From Exilibacterium tricleocarpae (GTDB lineage: Bacteria; Pseudomonadota; Gammaproteobacteria; Pseudomonadales; Cellvibrionaceae), in assembly GCF_007004655.1 (NCBI RefSeq), contig NZ_ML660088.1, forward strand, positions 202,840 to 266,839: a stretch of 64,000 bases of DNA, in the 5' to 3' direction. Under the pieces are notes generated by a model. It was not told where the DNA came from. It made no database searches and saw only the letters and a list, made by a program, of their open reading frames with translations. Positions 47,596 through 57,637 of the stretch are shown here, piece by piece; position 1 is the stretch's first letter; each line of letters opens with the position of its first letter. Made by a program: the position numbers and the translations under genes.

Positions 47596-48402
47596 TCAAC
47601 CCGGCAGCAGTTGCGCCAGAGTCTGGGCCATGGAGCCGGCACCCGCCTGGGCCCAACCGCCGTCAACCGGGATGACCGTGCCGCTGATATAACCGGCCAG
47701 CGGCGAGGCGAGAAACAGGCAGGCATTGCCGATATCATCCACCTCACCGAGCCGCCGCAGCGGCACGCTGGCCAGGGTCAGGGCCCGAATCTCCTCGGTA
47801 GGCGCCAGGCGTTTCATCCCCTCAGTGTTATCGATCGGACCGGGTGTCACCGAATTCACACGAATGCCCTCGGGGCCCCACTCCAGCGCCAGGCAGCGGG
47901 TGACCATATCCACGCCGGCTTTGGCGGCACAGACATGGGACTGGGCCTCCATGGCAATAAACGCCTGGGGGGCGGAGATGTTCACTACGCTGGCACCGGG
48001 CTTGCGCAGATAGGGATGGGCCGCCTGTAAGACGTGAAACGTACCCAGCAGATCGATATCCACCACGGCGCGGAAACCGTTCGGGGACATGCCCATGGCG
48101 CGAGCCGGAAAATTGCCCGCCGCGCCGGACACCAGCACATCGAAGTCGCCGAAGCGTTCATGGACGCCCTGAAGGCCGGCCTTTACCGCCGCCGCGTCCC
48201 GCACATCGGCGGCGAACCCGACCGCCTCGGCGCCCAGTTGCCGCAGTGCGGCAAGGGTGTCGTCCACTTTCTCCTGCGAGCGGCTGGCCACCGCCACCTG
48301 GGCACCGTGACGGGCAAACAGTTCGGCAATACCGCGGTTGATGCCGCTGGTGCCGCCGACCACGACGACGGTTTTAGCGGAAAAATCAAGTGTGATACTC
48401 AT
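47596..48402 (-). CDS. SDR oxidoreductase, 2,4-dienoyl-CoA reductase-like
   Basis: 268 residues. GGTSGINRG cofactor motif, SRS basic loop after strand 2 (NADPH preference), SGAAGNFPA. In place of the catalytic Tyr of YxxxK it has His: SHVCAAKAGVD. This, and the phrase LALEWGPEGIRVNSVTPGPI, match the peroxisomal-type 2,4-dienoyl-CoA reductases, which use Asp/Lys chemistry. That enzyme removes double bonds during unsaturated fatty acid oxidation. The His could also signal a non-enzymatic relative. Confidence 0.85.
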   Translation of the reverse strand: MSITLDFSAKTVVVVGGTSGINRGIAELFARHGAQVAVASRSQEKVDDTLAALRQLGAEAVGFAADVRDAAAVKAGLQGVHERFGDFDVLVSGAAGNFPARAMGMSPNGFRAVVDIDLLGTFHVLQAAHPYLRKPGASVVNISAPQAFIAMEAQSHVCAAKAGVDMVTRCLALEWGPEGIRVNSVTPGPIDNTEGMKRLAPTEEIRALTLASVPLRRLGEVDDIGNACLFLASPLAGYISGTVIPVDGGWAQAGAGSMAQTLAQLLPG

Positions 48403-48547
48403 GGAATCATCTCCTGCCGGGACAGCGGCTTGAAAAACGCCCGCACCCTGGCGACATAGTTGGAAAAACCCGCAATATCATTGTGATAACTGACCAAACT
48501 GCACCACACGCAGTGATGATGGCAACCAGGCGAGAACCGCGGGCCCG

Positions 48548-49519
48548 TCACTGGGGCCGGGAATCGGGATCACGCAGGGGATTGCCGAACCAGGCGCCGA
48601 GCAGCTTGACACAGGCCAGCACCACAGCACCCGCCACAATCCCGCCCAGGGCGCTCAGCAGTGTCGGCGTCAGCGCCGCCAGCACTGCCCCGATAGCCGC
48701 CAGTTCCCGCACGCTGTCGGCCGCCTGCTGCAACAGCGCCTCGGCCCCGGGAATACCGTGCACCAGGATACCACCGCCGACCATAAACATGGCGGCGGTG
48801 CCGACCACCGACAGGGTTTTCATCAGGTAGGGGGCAAAGCGCAGAATACCGCGGCCCAGGCGGCGCTGCGCGGCACCCCAAAAACTGGCGGTGGAGACCC
48901 TGGCCAGATACAACCCGCCGTCATCCAGCTTGACGATCGCCGCTACCAGGCTGTATACCCCAAGGGTCATGATGGCGGCAATACTGATCACCGTCGCCAC
49001 CTGCATAGTAAAGGCGGCCTCTTTCACGGTGCCCAGCGCAATCACGATAATTTCCGCCGACAAAATAAAATCGGTGCGTACAGCGCCTTTGATTTTCTCT
49101 TTTTCAAAGGCCACCAGATCCACCGCCGGATCGCTCAGGGCCTTGAGCTTGGCGGTGTGCTCGGCGCGATCCTGCGCCTCGCTGTGCAGGAATTTATGGG
49201 CGAGTTTTTCAAAGCCCTCGTAGCACAAAAAGGCGCCGCCCACCATCAGCAGCGGCGTGATCATCCAGGGCAGGACGGCGCTGATAGCCAGCGCCGCCGG
49301 CACCAGGATCAGCTTGTTTTTCGCCGATCCCTTGGCCACCGCCCATACCACCGGCAACTCCCGCTCGGCCCGCACGCCGGAAACCTGTTCGGCGTTGAGG
49401 GCCAGATCATCACCCAGCACACCGGCGGTTTTCTTGGCCGCCACTTTGGTCATTGCCGCAACGTCGTCAAGTACGCTGGCGATATCGTCGAGCAGCGCTA
49501 ACAGACTGGTACCGGCCAT
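48548..49519 (-). CDS. DUF808 family membrane protein
   Basis: 323 residues with about six to seven hydrophobic segments. The start AGTSLLALLDDIASVLDDVAAMTKVA is diagnostic for the DUF808 (YedI) family, whose function is unknown. It stands alone between the SDR and map on the minus strand. Confidence 0.9.
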   Translation of the reverse strand: MAGTSLLALLDDIASVLDDVAAMTKVAAKKTAGVLGDDLALNAEQVSGVRAERELPVVWAVAKGSAKNKLILVPAALAISAVLPWMITPLLMVGGAFLCYEGFEKLAHKFLHSEAQDRAEHTAKLKALSDPAVDLVAFEKEKIKGAVRTDFILSAEIIVIALGTVKEAAFTMQVATVISIAAIMTLGVYSLVAAIVKLDDGGLYLARVSTASFWGAAQRRLGRGILRFAPYLMKTLSVVGTAAMFMVGGGILVHGIPGAEALLQQAADSVRELAAIGAVLAALTPTLLSALGGIVAGAVVLACVKLLGAWFGNPLRDPDSRPQ

Positions 49520-49575
49520 ACTGTCACTCCCTGATAATCGTATTCAACACGATCGAGGCCTCGGCAATAACCGGG

Positions 49576-50322
49576 CTAGGCCACCGTCAATAAAATGGGC
49601 TGGCCTTTGGTAATCACCATCGTGTGTTCAAACTGCGCCGTTAGATTGCCCCGTCCCGTCACCAGGGTCCAGCCGTCGTCGGCTTCCACCGCACAGGTGC
49701 TCTTGCTGGATAAAAACGGTTCGATGGTAATCACCAGTCCGTTGTGCAGTTGTCTGCGGTCACGCGGTTCATAGTACCCGGTGATCTCCGCCGGCTCTTC
49801 ATGGAGTTGCCGGCCGACGCCGTGGCTGCAAAGATTCTTGACGATTTTTAGGCCGCTCTTTTTCGCCACCGTCTGAATCGCCTTGCCGATACCATTTAGC
49901 GGTTGTCCGGCCCGCGCCCTGCCGCAGGCCTCCCGCAAGGCCAGTCGGGTCGAGTGCAGGAGTCTCGCTTTCAACGGCGAGCCCGGCGGCACGACAAAGG
50001 AGCCGCCAGTATCGGCAAAATACCCGTTTTTTTCCGCCGACACATCGATATTGACCATATCACCGGCTTTGATGACCCGTGGCCCGGGCACGCCGTGGGC
50101 GGCCTCTTCATTGATACTGATACAGGTGTAGCCCGGAAATCCATAAGTGAGCCGCGGCGCCGAGTTGGCTTCGAATTTTTCCAGCAGCACCCGGCCGATG
50201 TCATCCAGCTCCGCCGTTGTCATCCCCGGCTCGGTCCGCGCGATCATTTCTTTCAGAACCCGGGCGACAATACCGCCGATCCCCTTTAACGCCTGCAAAT
50301 CCCCTTCAGTTTCTATTGTCAC
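49576..50322 (-). CDS. map: Methionine aminopeptidase, type I
   Basis: Removes the initiator Met. 248 residues. Metal ligands are visible: NIDVSAEKNGYFADTGGSF (two Asp), SHGVGRQLHEEP (His), TIEPFL (Glu) and the final Glu in AQFEHTMVI. It is not beside rpsB, where the housekeeping map usually sits, so it may be a second copy. The family's extra N-terminal zinc motif is absent. Confidence 0.92.
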   Translation of the reverse strand: MTIETEGDLQALKGIGGIVARVLKEMIARTEPGMTTAELDDIGRVLLEKFEANSAPRLTYGFPGYTCISINEEAAHGVPGPRVIKAGDMVNIDVSAEKNGYFADTGGSFVVPPGSPLKARLLHSTRLALREACGRARAGQPLNGIGKAIQTVAKKSGLKIVKNLCSHGVGRQLHEEPAEITGYYEPRDRRQLHNGLVITIEPFLSSKSTCAVEADDGWTLVTGRGNLTAQFEHTMVITKGQPILLTVA

Positions 50323-50558
50323 GAGAATACCTATCCTCCATAAATTCTGGCATCCACATCATACGCTAACAGGCACACAAGCTGCACCTGTCAACACGAT
50401 GATGCGGGCGCCGCCACACCGCCGTCGCCGATATGCCGAACAAAATTCGACCGGGACAGCAGGACCATGGCGGCGCCGGCAGCCCGCCAGACAGGGTCTT
50501 GACTTCCGCCACTCTTGGTAATAACGTCGCCACAACAAATAGTTAAAGGGAGTTAGCT

Positions 50559-50666
50559 ATGCCCAGGATACGCCTTTCCATTCCATCTTGTTCCTCCAAC
50601 CCGAGCCTGGCACCGGCCGCTTGGCGCCCCTGTGTCGGCGCGCCGGACACGCCGCCCGACCACTGA
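50559..50666 (+). CDS. Possible 35-residue small ORF
   Basis: A short frame starting at ATG 50559 behind a very good ribosome site (aaagggagttagct) and ending in TGA at 50664-50666. The product (MPRIRLSIPSCSSNPSLAPA start) is Pro/Ser-rich with two Cys and no similarity I know. It precedes the 50725 gene by 58 bases and may be a leader peptide. The ribosome site is the only support. Confidence 0.3.
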   Translation: MPRIRLSIPSCSSNPSLAPAAWRPCVGAPDTPPDH

Positions 50667-50724
50667 AATGCCGGCGATTGAAATACCAGCTATTGAAACA
50701 TCAGCCACTGGAATAAGAGTAACC

Positions 50725-51060
50725 ATGGAAGACACCGGCAACAACACCAACCAACTCGACTGGCGCTGCTATATCAACGCTGACAACTGGCTTGAACACC
50801 TGGATATGCTGTTTGAACAATTACTGGAAGTCGGCGACCGGCCCAGTTTTGCCGCCATCGCCACCGCCGTCGATATCTGGCTCGAACTTATGGGACTGAT
50901 CACCGACCTGGCACCCCAAGAGCAGGAATTAGTCCAAGCGCAACTGGCACTTTTCCTGCCGCCGGAATGGCGCACCTGGGTGGACTTCACCCTCGATGCC
51001 ACGACCCTGACCCAACCGGGTCTGACGCCCTTTGTGTGCAGCAAAACCCCGGTGCATTAA
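50725..51060 (+). CDS. Hypothetical protein, 111 residues
   Basis: Start taken at ATG 50725 (MEDTGNNTNQ); the upstream part of the frame is a 15-base degenerate repeat. Acidic, helical protein with no signal peptide: CYINADNWLEHLDMLFEQLLEVG, then IATAVDIWLELMGLITDLA. Looks like a small cytosolic helical-bundle protein. No family recognised. Neighbours are convergent or unrelated. Confidence 0.6.
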   Translation: MEDTGNNTNQLDWRCYINADNWLEHLDMLFEQLLEVGDRPSFAAIATAVDIWLELMGLITDLAPQEQELVQAQLALFLPPEWRTWVDFTLDATTLTQPGLTPFVCSKTPVH

Positions 51061-51092
51061 CGCGCTGGCAGAACAGGGGAAGGCACTACTTA

Positions 51093-51866
51093 CTAGCTGA
51101 AACGGGAAAAGTCCGCCGGCCGTTTCTCGAAAAACGCCGCTGCGGCCTCGGCAAATTCATCGGATTGCAGACCGCTGGAAAAATACGCCATCTCCCGCCG
51201 GATCGCCTGCTGACCCTGTTCCCCCAGCACCTCTTTCATCAGGCGCTTGGTATTGCGCACTGCGGCTGGAGGCAGCTGGGCGAGTTGATGGCAGCGCTGG
51301 CGAGCGTAGTCGAGCAGTTCAGCGGCGGCCACCTCCCGATTGACAATGCCGCAGGCGGCCGCCTCGGCGGCGCTGAAAGGCTCGCCCAACAGCAGCAACT
51401 CCGCCGCCTTTACATGCCCCATAATGCGCGGCAGGATCATGCTGGAGGCGTATTCGGGGCACAGGCCCAGCTTGACAAACGGCATCTGAAATCTGGCGTT
51501 ATCGGCGGCGTAAACCAGATCGCAGTGCAGGAGCAAGGTGGTGCCGATTCCCACCGCATGGCCGTGTACGGCGGCGGCGACAGGTTTTTCCGTGTGGTAG
51601 AGCGCCTGCATAAAACGGGCGACGGGGCTGTCCTCGCCGGCCGGCGGGTTATTGACAAAATCCTCGAGGTCATTGCCGCCGGTAAAACCATCACCGGCAC
51701 CACTGAGCAGAATCACCCGCACACCGGCGCCGGCACCGTCGATAGCAGCCGCCAGCGCCGAGTACATGGCCATCGTCAGGGCATTCTTGCGCTCCGGTCG
51801 ATTGATGATCAGGTGTAATACACCGCCCTGTTCCTGCCGCACCTCGATTTGGTCGCTACCGGACAT
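51093..51866 (-). CDS. Enoyl-CoA hydratase/isomerase family protein
   Basis: 257 residues from ATG 51866, which has ggggagag upstream. Crotonase fold: oxyanion segment GAGDGFTGGNDLEDF, AAVHGHAVGIGTTLLLHCDLVYA, then FQMPFVKLGLCPEYASSMIL. One of the two catalytic Glu positions of true hydratases seems changed, so isomerase activity is possible. Divergent from argS. With the SDR at 47596 it could serve fatty acid breakdown. Confidence 0.9.
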   Translation of the reverse strand: MSGSDQIEVRQEQGGVLHLIINRPERKNALTMAMYSALAAAIDGAGAGVRVILLSGAGDGFTGGNDLEDFVNNPPAGEDSPVARFMQALYHTEKPVAAAVHGHAVGIGTTLLLHCDLVYAADNARFQMPFVKLGLCPEYASSMILPRIMGHVKAAELLLLGEPFSAAEAAACGIVNREVAAAELLDYARQRCHQLAQLPPAAVRNTKRLMKEVLGEQGQQAIRREMAYFSSGLQSDEFAEAAAAFFEKRPADFSRFS

Positions 51867-52092
51867 CAACTTCTCTCCCCTCATGCTGATTAAACAAACG
51901 CTCGTTTGATAGGGATTATAGGCGTTCGCCAGGGAAACAGAAGTGCCAAACAGGACAGGCGGGTCATATTCGACCGCTGCACAGCCGACGGCGTCCGGCC
52001 GGCAATGGCATTGGCCTTGCATCTGGCGCGCGCCAGGCTACAATCCCGCTACTTTGTTATTTGCCGGGTTGAAGTCCCGATACGGTCTGTCT

Positions 52093-53841
52093 ATGAATAT
52101 TCGCAAACTGCTGAGCGCCAAGGTGCAAGCGGCAATGGCGGCGGTCGGGATTCCCCCGGCCTGCGCCGCCCAGGTAGTGCCCAGTAAAAAGCCGGGGTTT
52201 GGCGACTACCAGGCCAATGGCGCCATGGGTGCCGCCAAAGCGATGAAAACCAACCCCCGGGAACTGGCGCAGGCCATCGTCGGGCAACTGTCGCAGGTCA
52301 GGGCACTGGAGGACATCGCCGAGAAAGTGGAAATCGCCGGGCCCGGCTTTATCAATATTCACCTGGCCCCCGCCTGGCTGGGACAGCAGGCGGGCCAGGT
52401 ATTGGCAGCCGCGCGCCTGGGCATCGATGCCCAACAACCGCAGACAGTGATAGTGGATTACTCCTCGCCCAACCTGGCCAAGGAAATGCACGTCGGGCAC
52501 CTGCGTTCCACCATTATTGGCGACGCCCAGGCGCGTATTCTCGAATTCCTGGGCCACCGGGTCATTCGCCAGAACCATGTCGGCGACTGGGGCACCCAGT
52601 TCGGTATGTTGATCGCGGAACTGGAGGAGCACCTGGGCAGCGGCGAGGCGGCGGACTTTGCGCTACAGGACCTGGAGACATTCTATCGCCAGGCGAAACA
52701 ACACTTCGACAGCGACCCCGACTTTGCCGATCGCGCCCGCGACTATGTGGTAAAACTGCAGGCGGGGGACACCGATATCCTCGCCCTGTGGCAGCAGTTC
52801 CGCGAGGTGTCCCTGCACCACAGCGAAGCCATCTACCGGCGCCTGAACGTGACCCTGGCGCGCGACCACGTATGCGGCGAAAGCGCCTACAATGCCGATT
52901 TGCCGGTGTTGTTGGAAGACTTGCAGCAGCGCGGCCTGGTGATCGAAGACCAGGGTGCCCAGGTGATGTTTCTGCCGGAGCTGGCCGATAAGGAGGGCAA
53001 CCCCTGCCCGGTCATTATGCAAAAGCGCGGCGGCGGCTATCTCTATGCCACCACCGATATGGCCGCTATGCGCCACCGGGTGACGACGCTGAAGGCAGAT
53101 CGCATCCTCTATTTTATCGACGCCCGCCAATCGCTGCATATGCAACAGGTGTTTGCCGCCGCGCGCCGGGCGGGTTATGTCGGCGAGCAGGTCAGCCTCG
53201 AACACCACGCCTTCGGTACCATGATGGGGGAGGACGGCACGCCGTTTAAAACCCGCAGTGGCGACACCGTTAAACTGGCAGGCCTGCTGGCGGAAGCCGA
53301 ACAGCGGGCCGCCGCCCTGCTGAGCGGCAAAGCCTCGGAGTTGACGCCCGCCGAACAGGCGGAGGTATCACGCAAGGTCGGTATAGGTGCGGTGAAGTAC
53401 GCCGATTTATCCAAGACCCGTACCCACGATTACATTTTCAGTTGGGACGCCATGTTAAGCATGGACGGCAATACGGCACCCTATCTGCAATATGCCTATA
53501 CGCGGGTGAAGAGTATCTTTCGCAACGCGGGTGTCGATCCGGCCTCGCTGGCGGGCGATATCGTCGTCAGCGCGCCGGCGGAAACGGCACTCGTCCTCAA
53601 ACTGTTGCAGTTTTCTGAAGCCGTCGAACAGGTCGCCCGCGAGGCCTACCCGCATATTTTGTGCACTTACCTCTACGAGGTGGCCAGTCTGTATATGCGC
53701 TTTTACGAGGCCTGTCCAATCTTGAAAGAGGGGGTGGATGAGAAGACCCGGGCGAGTCGACTGCGTCTGTGTGACCTGGTGGCACAGACCCTGAATACCG
53801 GCTTGGATTTACTCGGCATTGAAACCATGGAAAGGATGTAG
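52093..53841 (+). CDS. argS: Arginyl-tRNA synthetase
   Basis: Class I aminoacyl-tRNA synthetase, 582 residues from ATG 52093 ([15 protein letters not shown]). HIGH motif as [11 protein letters not shown]. The KMSKS-like loop reads [20 protein letters not shown] anticodon-binding domain at the C-terminus ([15 protein letters not shown]). An earlier in-frame start (51943) is not conserved. Confidence 0.97.
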   Translation: MNIRKLLSAKVQAAMAAVGIPPACAAQVVPSKKPGFGDYQANGAMGAAKAMKTNPRELAQAIVGQLSQVRALEDIAEKVEIAGPGFINIHLAPAWLGQQAGQVLAAARLGIDAQQPQTVIVDYSSPNLAKEMHVGHLRSTIIGDAQARILEFLGHRVIRQNHVGDWGTQFGMLIAELEEHLGSGEAADFALQDLETFYRQAKQHFDSDPDFADRARDYVVKLQAGDTDILALWQQFREVSLHHSEAIYRRLNVTLARDHVCGESAYNADLPVLLEDLQQRGLVIEDQGAQVMFLPELADKEGNPCPVIMQKRGGGYLYATTDMAAMRHRVTTLKADRILYFIDARQSLHMQQVFAAARRAGYVGEQVSLEHHAFGTMMGEDGTPFKTRSGDTVKLAGLLAEAEQRAAALLSGKASELTPAEQAEVSRKVGIGAVKYADLSKTRTHDYIFSWDAMLSMDGNTAPYLQYAYTRVKSIFRNAGVDPASLAGDIVVSAPAETALVLKLLQFSEAVEQVAREAYPHILCTYLYEVASLYMRFYEACPILKEGVDEKTRASRLRLCDLVAQTLNTGLDLLGIETMERM

Positions 53842-53846
53842 GCGCG

Positions 53847-53867
53847 CCACGGCGGATACTGCCGTGG
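53847..53867 (+). terminator. Hairpin after argS
   Basis: Seven-base stem ccacggc/gccgtgg with a seven-base loop, six bases after the argS stop codon. There is no clear T run behind it, so it may be a weak terminator or an mRNA-stabilising hairpin. The remaining 53868-54174 holds no gene that I can support. Confidence 0.5.
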
Positions 53868-54174
53868 AATCACCAACCTAAGAAGCCATTTCTACCCGCA
53901 GGCCTATGTCGGTATGATGCGGCTTGTGTGGCGTGTCACTCAGACAGTAAACAATGCCGGCAAGTATGATAATCTTGTCCGTGTTCTAATCGGCTATTCG
54001 ATATTGTTCGGGCAGCTCGCTTCTTGCGTACAGTAGTACGTCGCAACCGCGGCGGCCAACCAACGGCTTGCCACCCTTCGTGGCGCCTTAGCTACCGCTG
54101 TTATCGACTTGCGTTGTCAATCAAACGGCGAGGATTTTAGTAAACGCCGCAAATTATAAATAAGGGAGTATCCA

Positions 54175-54666
54175 ATGAAAAAAGTCGCACCTTTAGCGTT
54201 TATAGTAGTGGCTGTACTGGCAGGATGTATGGCAAACCAAAAACACCACATACGAGACCAACCCGCGACTGGGAGTAAAATTCCCCGCAAAGCAGTTACA
54301 GGGCCGATTCCTTTCAATAAGAATTATGAGGAACTGACAGATTCTGAGAAAAAGGCATTCACTCTAGTTTACGAAAACTTTCCCCCGCAAGATGAGCCGC
54401 CCTTTCCAATAGGAGGCTTAGAGGTTATCAGCAAGCCGATTCATAAAGCACAGGAAAAGCGTCTTGCGAGAGGCTCGCTCAGCATAATTGCAGTTGTCGA
54501 TGAGCAGGGCGTCGTGAGGAAAGCTGAAGTTTATGAAAGCCCGGATAAGTACATAAGCAAGGTGGCCACCGCCGTGCTGTTCAGTACGAAATTCAAACCA
54601 GGCAAGTGCTCCGGCACGCCGTGTGTTATGGAATTTCCATTTTTTTTTAATTTTCTCGTCAAGTAG
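54175..54666 (+). CDS. Lipoprotein with TonB-C-like domain
   Basis: 163 residues: lipobox VAVLAGCMA, then a domain with the energy-transducer TonB C-terminal pattern (LSIIAVVDEQGVVRKAEVYESP, then VATAVLFSTKFKPG). Two Cys (KCSGTPC) near the end could form a disulfide. Lower GC than its neighbours. Strong ribosome site (aaggga). Its domain resembles the end of the 31727 protein; probably an orphan outer-membrane lipoprotein. Confidence 0.82.
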   Translation: MKKVAPLAFIVVAVLAGCMANQKHHIRDQPATGSKIPRKAVTGPIPFNKNYEELTDSEKKAFTLVYENFPPQDEPPFPIGGLEVISKPIHKAQEKRLARGSLSIIAVVDEQGVVRKAEVYESPDKYISKVATAVLFSTKFKPGKCSGTPCVMEFPFFFNFLVK

Positions 54667-54808
54667 ATCGACAAAGAAGCAAAAGCCATGGATCACTTCG
54701 AACCCGTCTCTTCGGGCGCTGTATATCGAACTCCGTGGCTTTAGCAGGGTAAATGGCCGGCATTACTTCTTCCCCATAGCTATCCATAGGCAACTGTTGC
54801 AGCTTGTA

Positions 54809-55096
54809 GTGCTATGACCATGAAATCCTTTCACCCGAAACAGATTTTCGTTTCCTTAAACAGCCCGAGTTCGATGCGGAAATCGCCCTTCGGGACCCGC
54901 CGTATATACCCGCAGGCGGGCCCGGCCCGAGATCATGGATTTCGGTCGTTCCGCGGAGCGAAGCAGTGCTTCGCTGGTGCCCGCTCCACCCCTGTAGGCT
55001 CTGCGCCGGCATCCCTGTAGGCGAAGGTTCCGAAAGGCGATTCCCGTAACGAGCTCTAAGTGCCAGCCAGGTAAGTATATTTTCTGGTCAAAGCAG
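54809..55096. repeat. Palindromic element, family A, copy 3 (diverged)
   Basis: About 288 bases. Imperfect arms at 54867-54896 and 55027-55056 (about 24 of 30 match). The interior from 54895 to about 55030 is close to copy 1 (gggacccgccgtatatacccgca; ttccgcggagcgaagcag; cccgctccacccctgtaggc). The flanks align with copy 1 and 2 flanks (gtgctatgacc on the left; ggtcaaagcag on the right). Old copy, not under selection for perfect pairing. The rest of 54667-55229 has nothing recognisable. Confidence 0.75.
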
Positions 55097-55229
55097 TAGC
55101 GCAAACGGCATAGTCCTTTTGACAGATTGTCCCGCCAAGCAGTCCACAATATAGTCGCTATTAAAAGGCGGCAAATTTTTTATTTGCGACTACAAAAGGC
55201 AATGCTACCTGGGTCTTAAAATACGGCTT

Positions 55230-55472
55230 ATGAAAATTAGACGCGGCGAGACAGAAATGCACTGGTACCGGGCCGACCGGTTTTTCAGTACCAGCGACGG
55301 TTGGTTTTTTCTGACACGAGAAGGGGAAAACGTCGGCCCCTTTGAAAATCGCCAGGAAGCTGAAAGGGCCGTAGTGCTGTACATCAGGTACTCCTCGAAC
55401 GACCAGTTGAGCCACGACTATAGTGTGAAGTTGGCGAAACAAGGCATCTGGGCGCTAACACTGTTTCGATAG
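55230..55472 (+). CDS. DUF6316 family small protein
   Basis: 80 residues. Pattern matches DUF6316: RADRFFSTSDGWFFLTREGE followed by GPFENRQEAERAVVLYI. The GW..REG..GPF..R.EAE signature resembles a small beta-hairpin/helix domain of unknown role, widespread in Pseudomonadales-type genomes. Stands alone, no signal peptide. Confidence 0.78.
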   Translation: MKIRRGETEMHWYRADRFFSTSDGWFFLTREGENVGPFENRQEAERAVVLYIRYSSNDQLSHDYSVKLAKQGIWALTLFR

Positions 55473-55669
55473 AGAATGCAACGGCAGTTGTCCTCGCTGT
55501 AGTCAGCACACTCATTGCAACTATTGCCATGGCGACTGACACCACCCGCAAACCGGTTTTTATACAAGCATCCTGGGGGAACAACGCCGGCCTCACCCGC
55601 CGGGCCGGACGGAGACGTCGATACGCAATTGCGGACCGCCCATCTGTACTCCCCCCGATAACGGATAAA

Positions 55670-56416
55670 TCAAGGCAGTGAGAACCGCGATCGCACAAAA
55701 ATATCCCGTTCACCGTTGACGTCGTTGTCAATCAAATTTGTCGCCTCTGAATCAAACGTTACACTGAAGCCGATCCAGTCGATGACCGGCCGGTTAAACA
55801 CCGAAACAATACCGTCTTCCAGGCGCGTGACTATACCACTGCCAGCATCACCTTGGGTGCCATCTGCGGCCGTGCTCACGCGTTTGGTTTTACCCAAGAG
55901 GCGGTCGCGGACAAAAACGTCACTTACCGCATTGGTATCGCCGCCTACCAGATTATCCGCCTGCGAGCGAAAGACGACAAAACGCCCGCCGAAGGATATG
56001 GAGGCATAGGCACTGGCCGCATTACCCTCACCGCCATTAGCGGCGATACTGACCCGCTCAGTCTTATCCAGAACCAGATCGCGAACGAAAACATCGGTCT
56101 GTTCGTTGCTATCACCGACGACAAGGTTGGCGGCTTTCGAACTGAAGATCACGTAGCGCCCCGCCGGCGGCAGGCTTGCATCAAACACCAGGGACGTGGG
56201 GGCAACACCCGGCGGCAACTGTGCCTGCAAACCGTCATCGGCCGATATCGATGCCTGGCGGCTCTGCGAGCCAATAAACTGGCGGTTACTTTCATCCAAA
56301 CTCACCCGTTTTATATCGGCACCGGCCTGCGCATACACGGCTGTTAGCAGACCCCAGGCGCCGGCTAACACGGTCTGTTTGATGCCGGCTGACAATCGGT
56401 AAAGTATTTCTTTCAT
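55670..56416 (-). CDS. Exported PD40/TolB-like beta-propeller protein
   Basis: 248 residues, N-terminal signal (1-32, ending YAQAG). Repeated blades: GRYVIFSSKAANLVVGDSNE, GRFVVFRSQADNLVGGDTNA and a third, degenerate one ending EATNLIDNDVNG; each is followed by a DVFVRD-type strand and a V/T-E/K-RVS strand. Short for the family (three blades), so it may be a truncated or assembling propeller. Periplasmic or secreted. 55473-55669 upstream holds nothing recognisable. Confidence 0.8.
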   Translation of the reverse strand: MKEILYRLSAGIKQTVLAGAWGLLTAVYAQAGADIKRVSLDESNRQFIGSQSRQASISADDGLQAQLPPGVAPTSLVFDASLPPAGRYVIFSSKAANLVVGDSNEQTDVFVRDLVLDKTERVSIAANGGEGNAASAYASISFGGRFVVFRSQADNLVGGDTNAVSDVFVRDRLLGKTKRVSTAADGTQGDAGSGIVTRLEDGIVSVFNRPVIDWIGFSVTFDSEATNLIDNDVNGERDIFVRSRFSLP

Positions 56417-56964
56417 GGCCTCCTCCGAGAGGTGTAGAGGTACTCTTGACTACCATACTCAGGCGATAACCAGCGCAACCTTTGAATTCGAGTAAATACC
56501 GACTGTATAAAAGGAAAGCACGAGTTATCGGCAAAACAATATGTAACGCTTAAATGAAGTTATAAAGACTTTTATTCAAATAGATCGAATATAGGCACTA
56601 TAAACATTCTCTTTATTTTCGAGCCCTTTTTCACCGAACACCATGCGAGTACACCAAGCATCGTGCGAGTGCAATTATGACCGCCACCAGCCATCGTCAA
56701 AGAAATGTGTTTGCCCAAAAAAAGACAGATTGCTCGGCACTGTAAGGTTGGCTACTATCCCGTGGGACTGGCGCATCTGCCAACCGGCACTGCCTTTTGC
56801 TTTGCAAATCAGCTGAGGCGCTATGCCCTGGTGGCAAAAAAACTCGATAGTTGCCAGGTCGCACGGGGCGCCGGTTTCAGTTTCTCTGCGGCGATGCCGT
56901 GACCGCAGCGCGACCCGGTGGCGAATGTTCGCTGCAGTAAGGAAATTTGAGCTTGAGGACGAAT
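56417..56964. other. AT-rich gene-poor region
   Basis: About 550 bases. The part before 56640 is AT-rich and probably promoter for the minus-strand beta-propeller gene. A 65-codon plus-strand frame (56705-56902) lacks a ribosome site and family likeness, so I do not call it. Possibly gene remnants. Confidence 0.45.
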
Positions 56965-57453
56965 TTACCGGTAGAAATATCTGTCCACATCGCGCACCAG
57001 TTGATCATTATCCGGTTGTAGGAAGATATTCACATCCAGGGGACCGGTTGCCGACATGGGTTTTAGTTTATAGCCATTGACAGCGGCCAGGGCCTCCATG
57101 GCATTTCTCGCAATGGCCATATTGCCCCCCTGGTACATATGGCTGCCCACAGTGAGCACCCCTACGCGAAGTATGGCCTCCTTTCGCTCCCGATCGCTTT
57201 TACTGTGGTCAATCGCCACCTGAAAGGCTTCTTCTATGCCTTTCTGAACTTTCACTATGTCGGCCAGTTTTGTGTTAAATCCCCAGTAAACCTCACCGCC
57301 GCTGCGGTTGACTGAGGTGGAAATCAAGGGTGTGACTTCGCCGGCAATGGTAATGGTGTTGTCGACCTTGGAGCTACCGCCTTCGGCGGCGGGAAAGGAC
57401 TGGATAAATCTCGATGTATAAGCGGGATAGCGGGTGTTCAAAGACGTGCCCAT
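56965..57453 (-). CDS. Hypothetical protein, 162 residues
   Basis: A soluble protein with regular composition (ILRVGVLTVGSHMYQGGNMAIARN, LDVNIFLQPDNDQLVRDVDR) and an N-terminus that looks truncated. An upstream frame starting at ATG 57535 (MAIDVRQAPAAPASHPPSS) runs over this start in another frame for about 50 codons, so a frameshift may have split a slightly longer protein. No signal peptide or known motif. Confidence 0.55.
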   Translation of the reverse strand: MGTSLNTRYPAYTSRFIQSFPAAEGGSSKVDNTITIAGEVTPLISTSVNRSGGEVYWGFNTKLADIVKVQKGIEEAFQVAIDHSKSDRERKEAILRVGVLTVGSHMYQGGNMAIARNAMEALAAVNGYKLKPMSATGPLDVNIFLQPDNDQLVRDVDRYFYR

Positions 57454-57637
57454 CCCCCAACGACCTCAACGCTTTGGCAGAGCTGGGCGGGTGCGATGCG
57501 GGTGCCGCCGGTGCTTGTCTGACATCAATGGCCATAAAACTTTTCCCACAACCTTGAGCAACAGATTACAGGATTTGTTGATACTGCCAATATAGCGTAA
57601 GCCATAGTACCAACAGGCGATCCTTGCAATAGCCGAT

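Noticed and set aside
53868-54174. Possible attC-like or IS-like remnant after argS
   Set aside because: Short complementary words (gccac/gtggc) exist but no core site pair or transposase frame can be made out.
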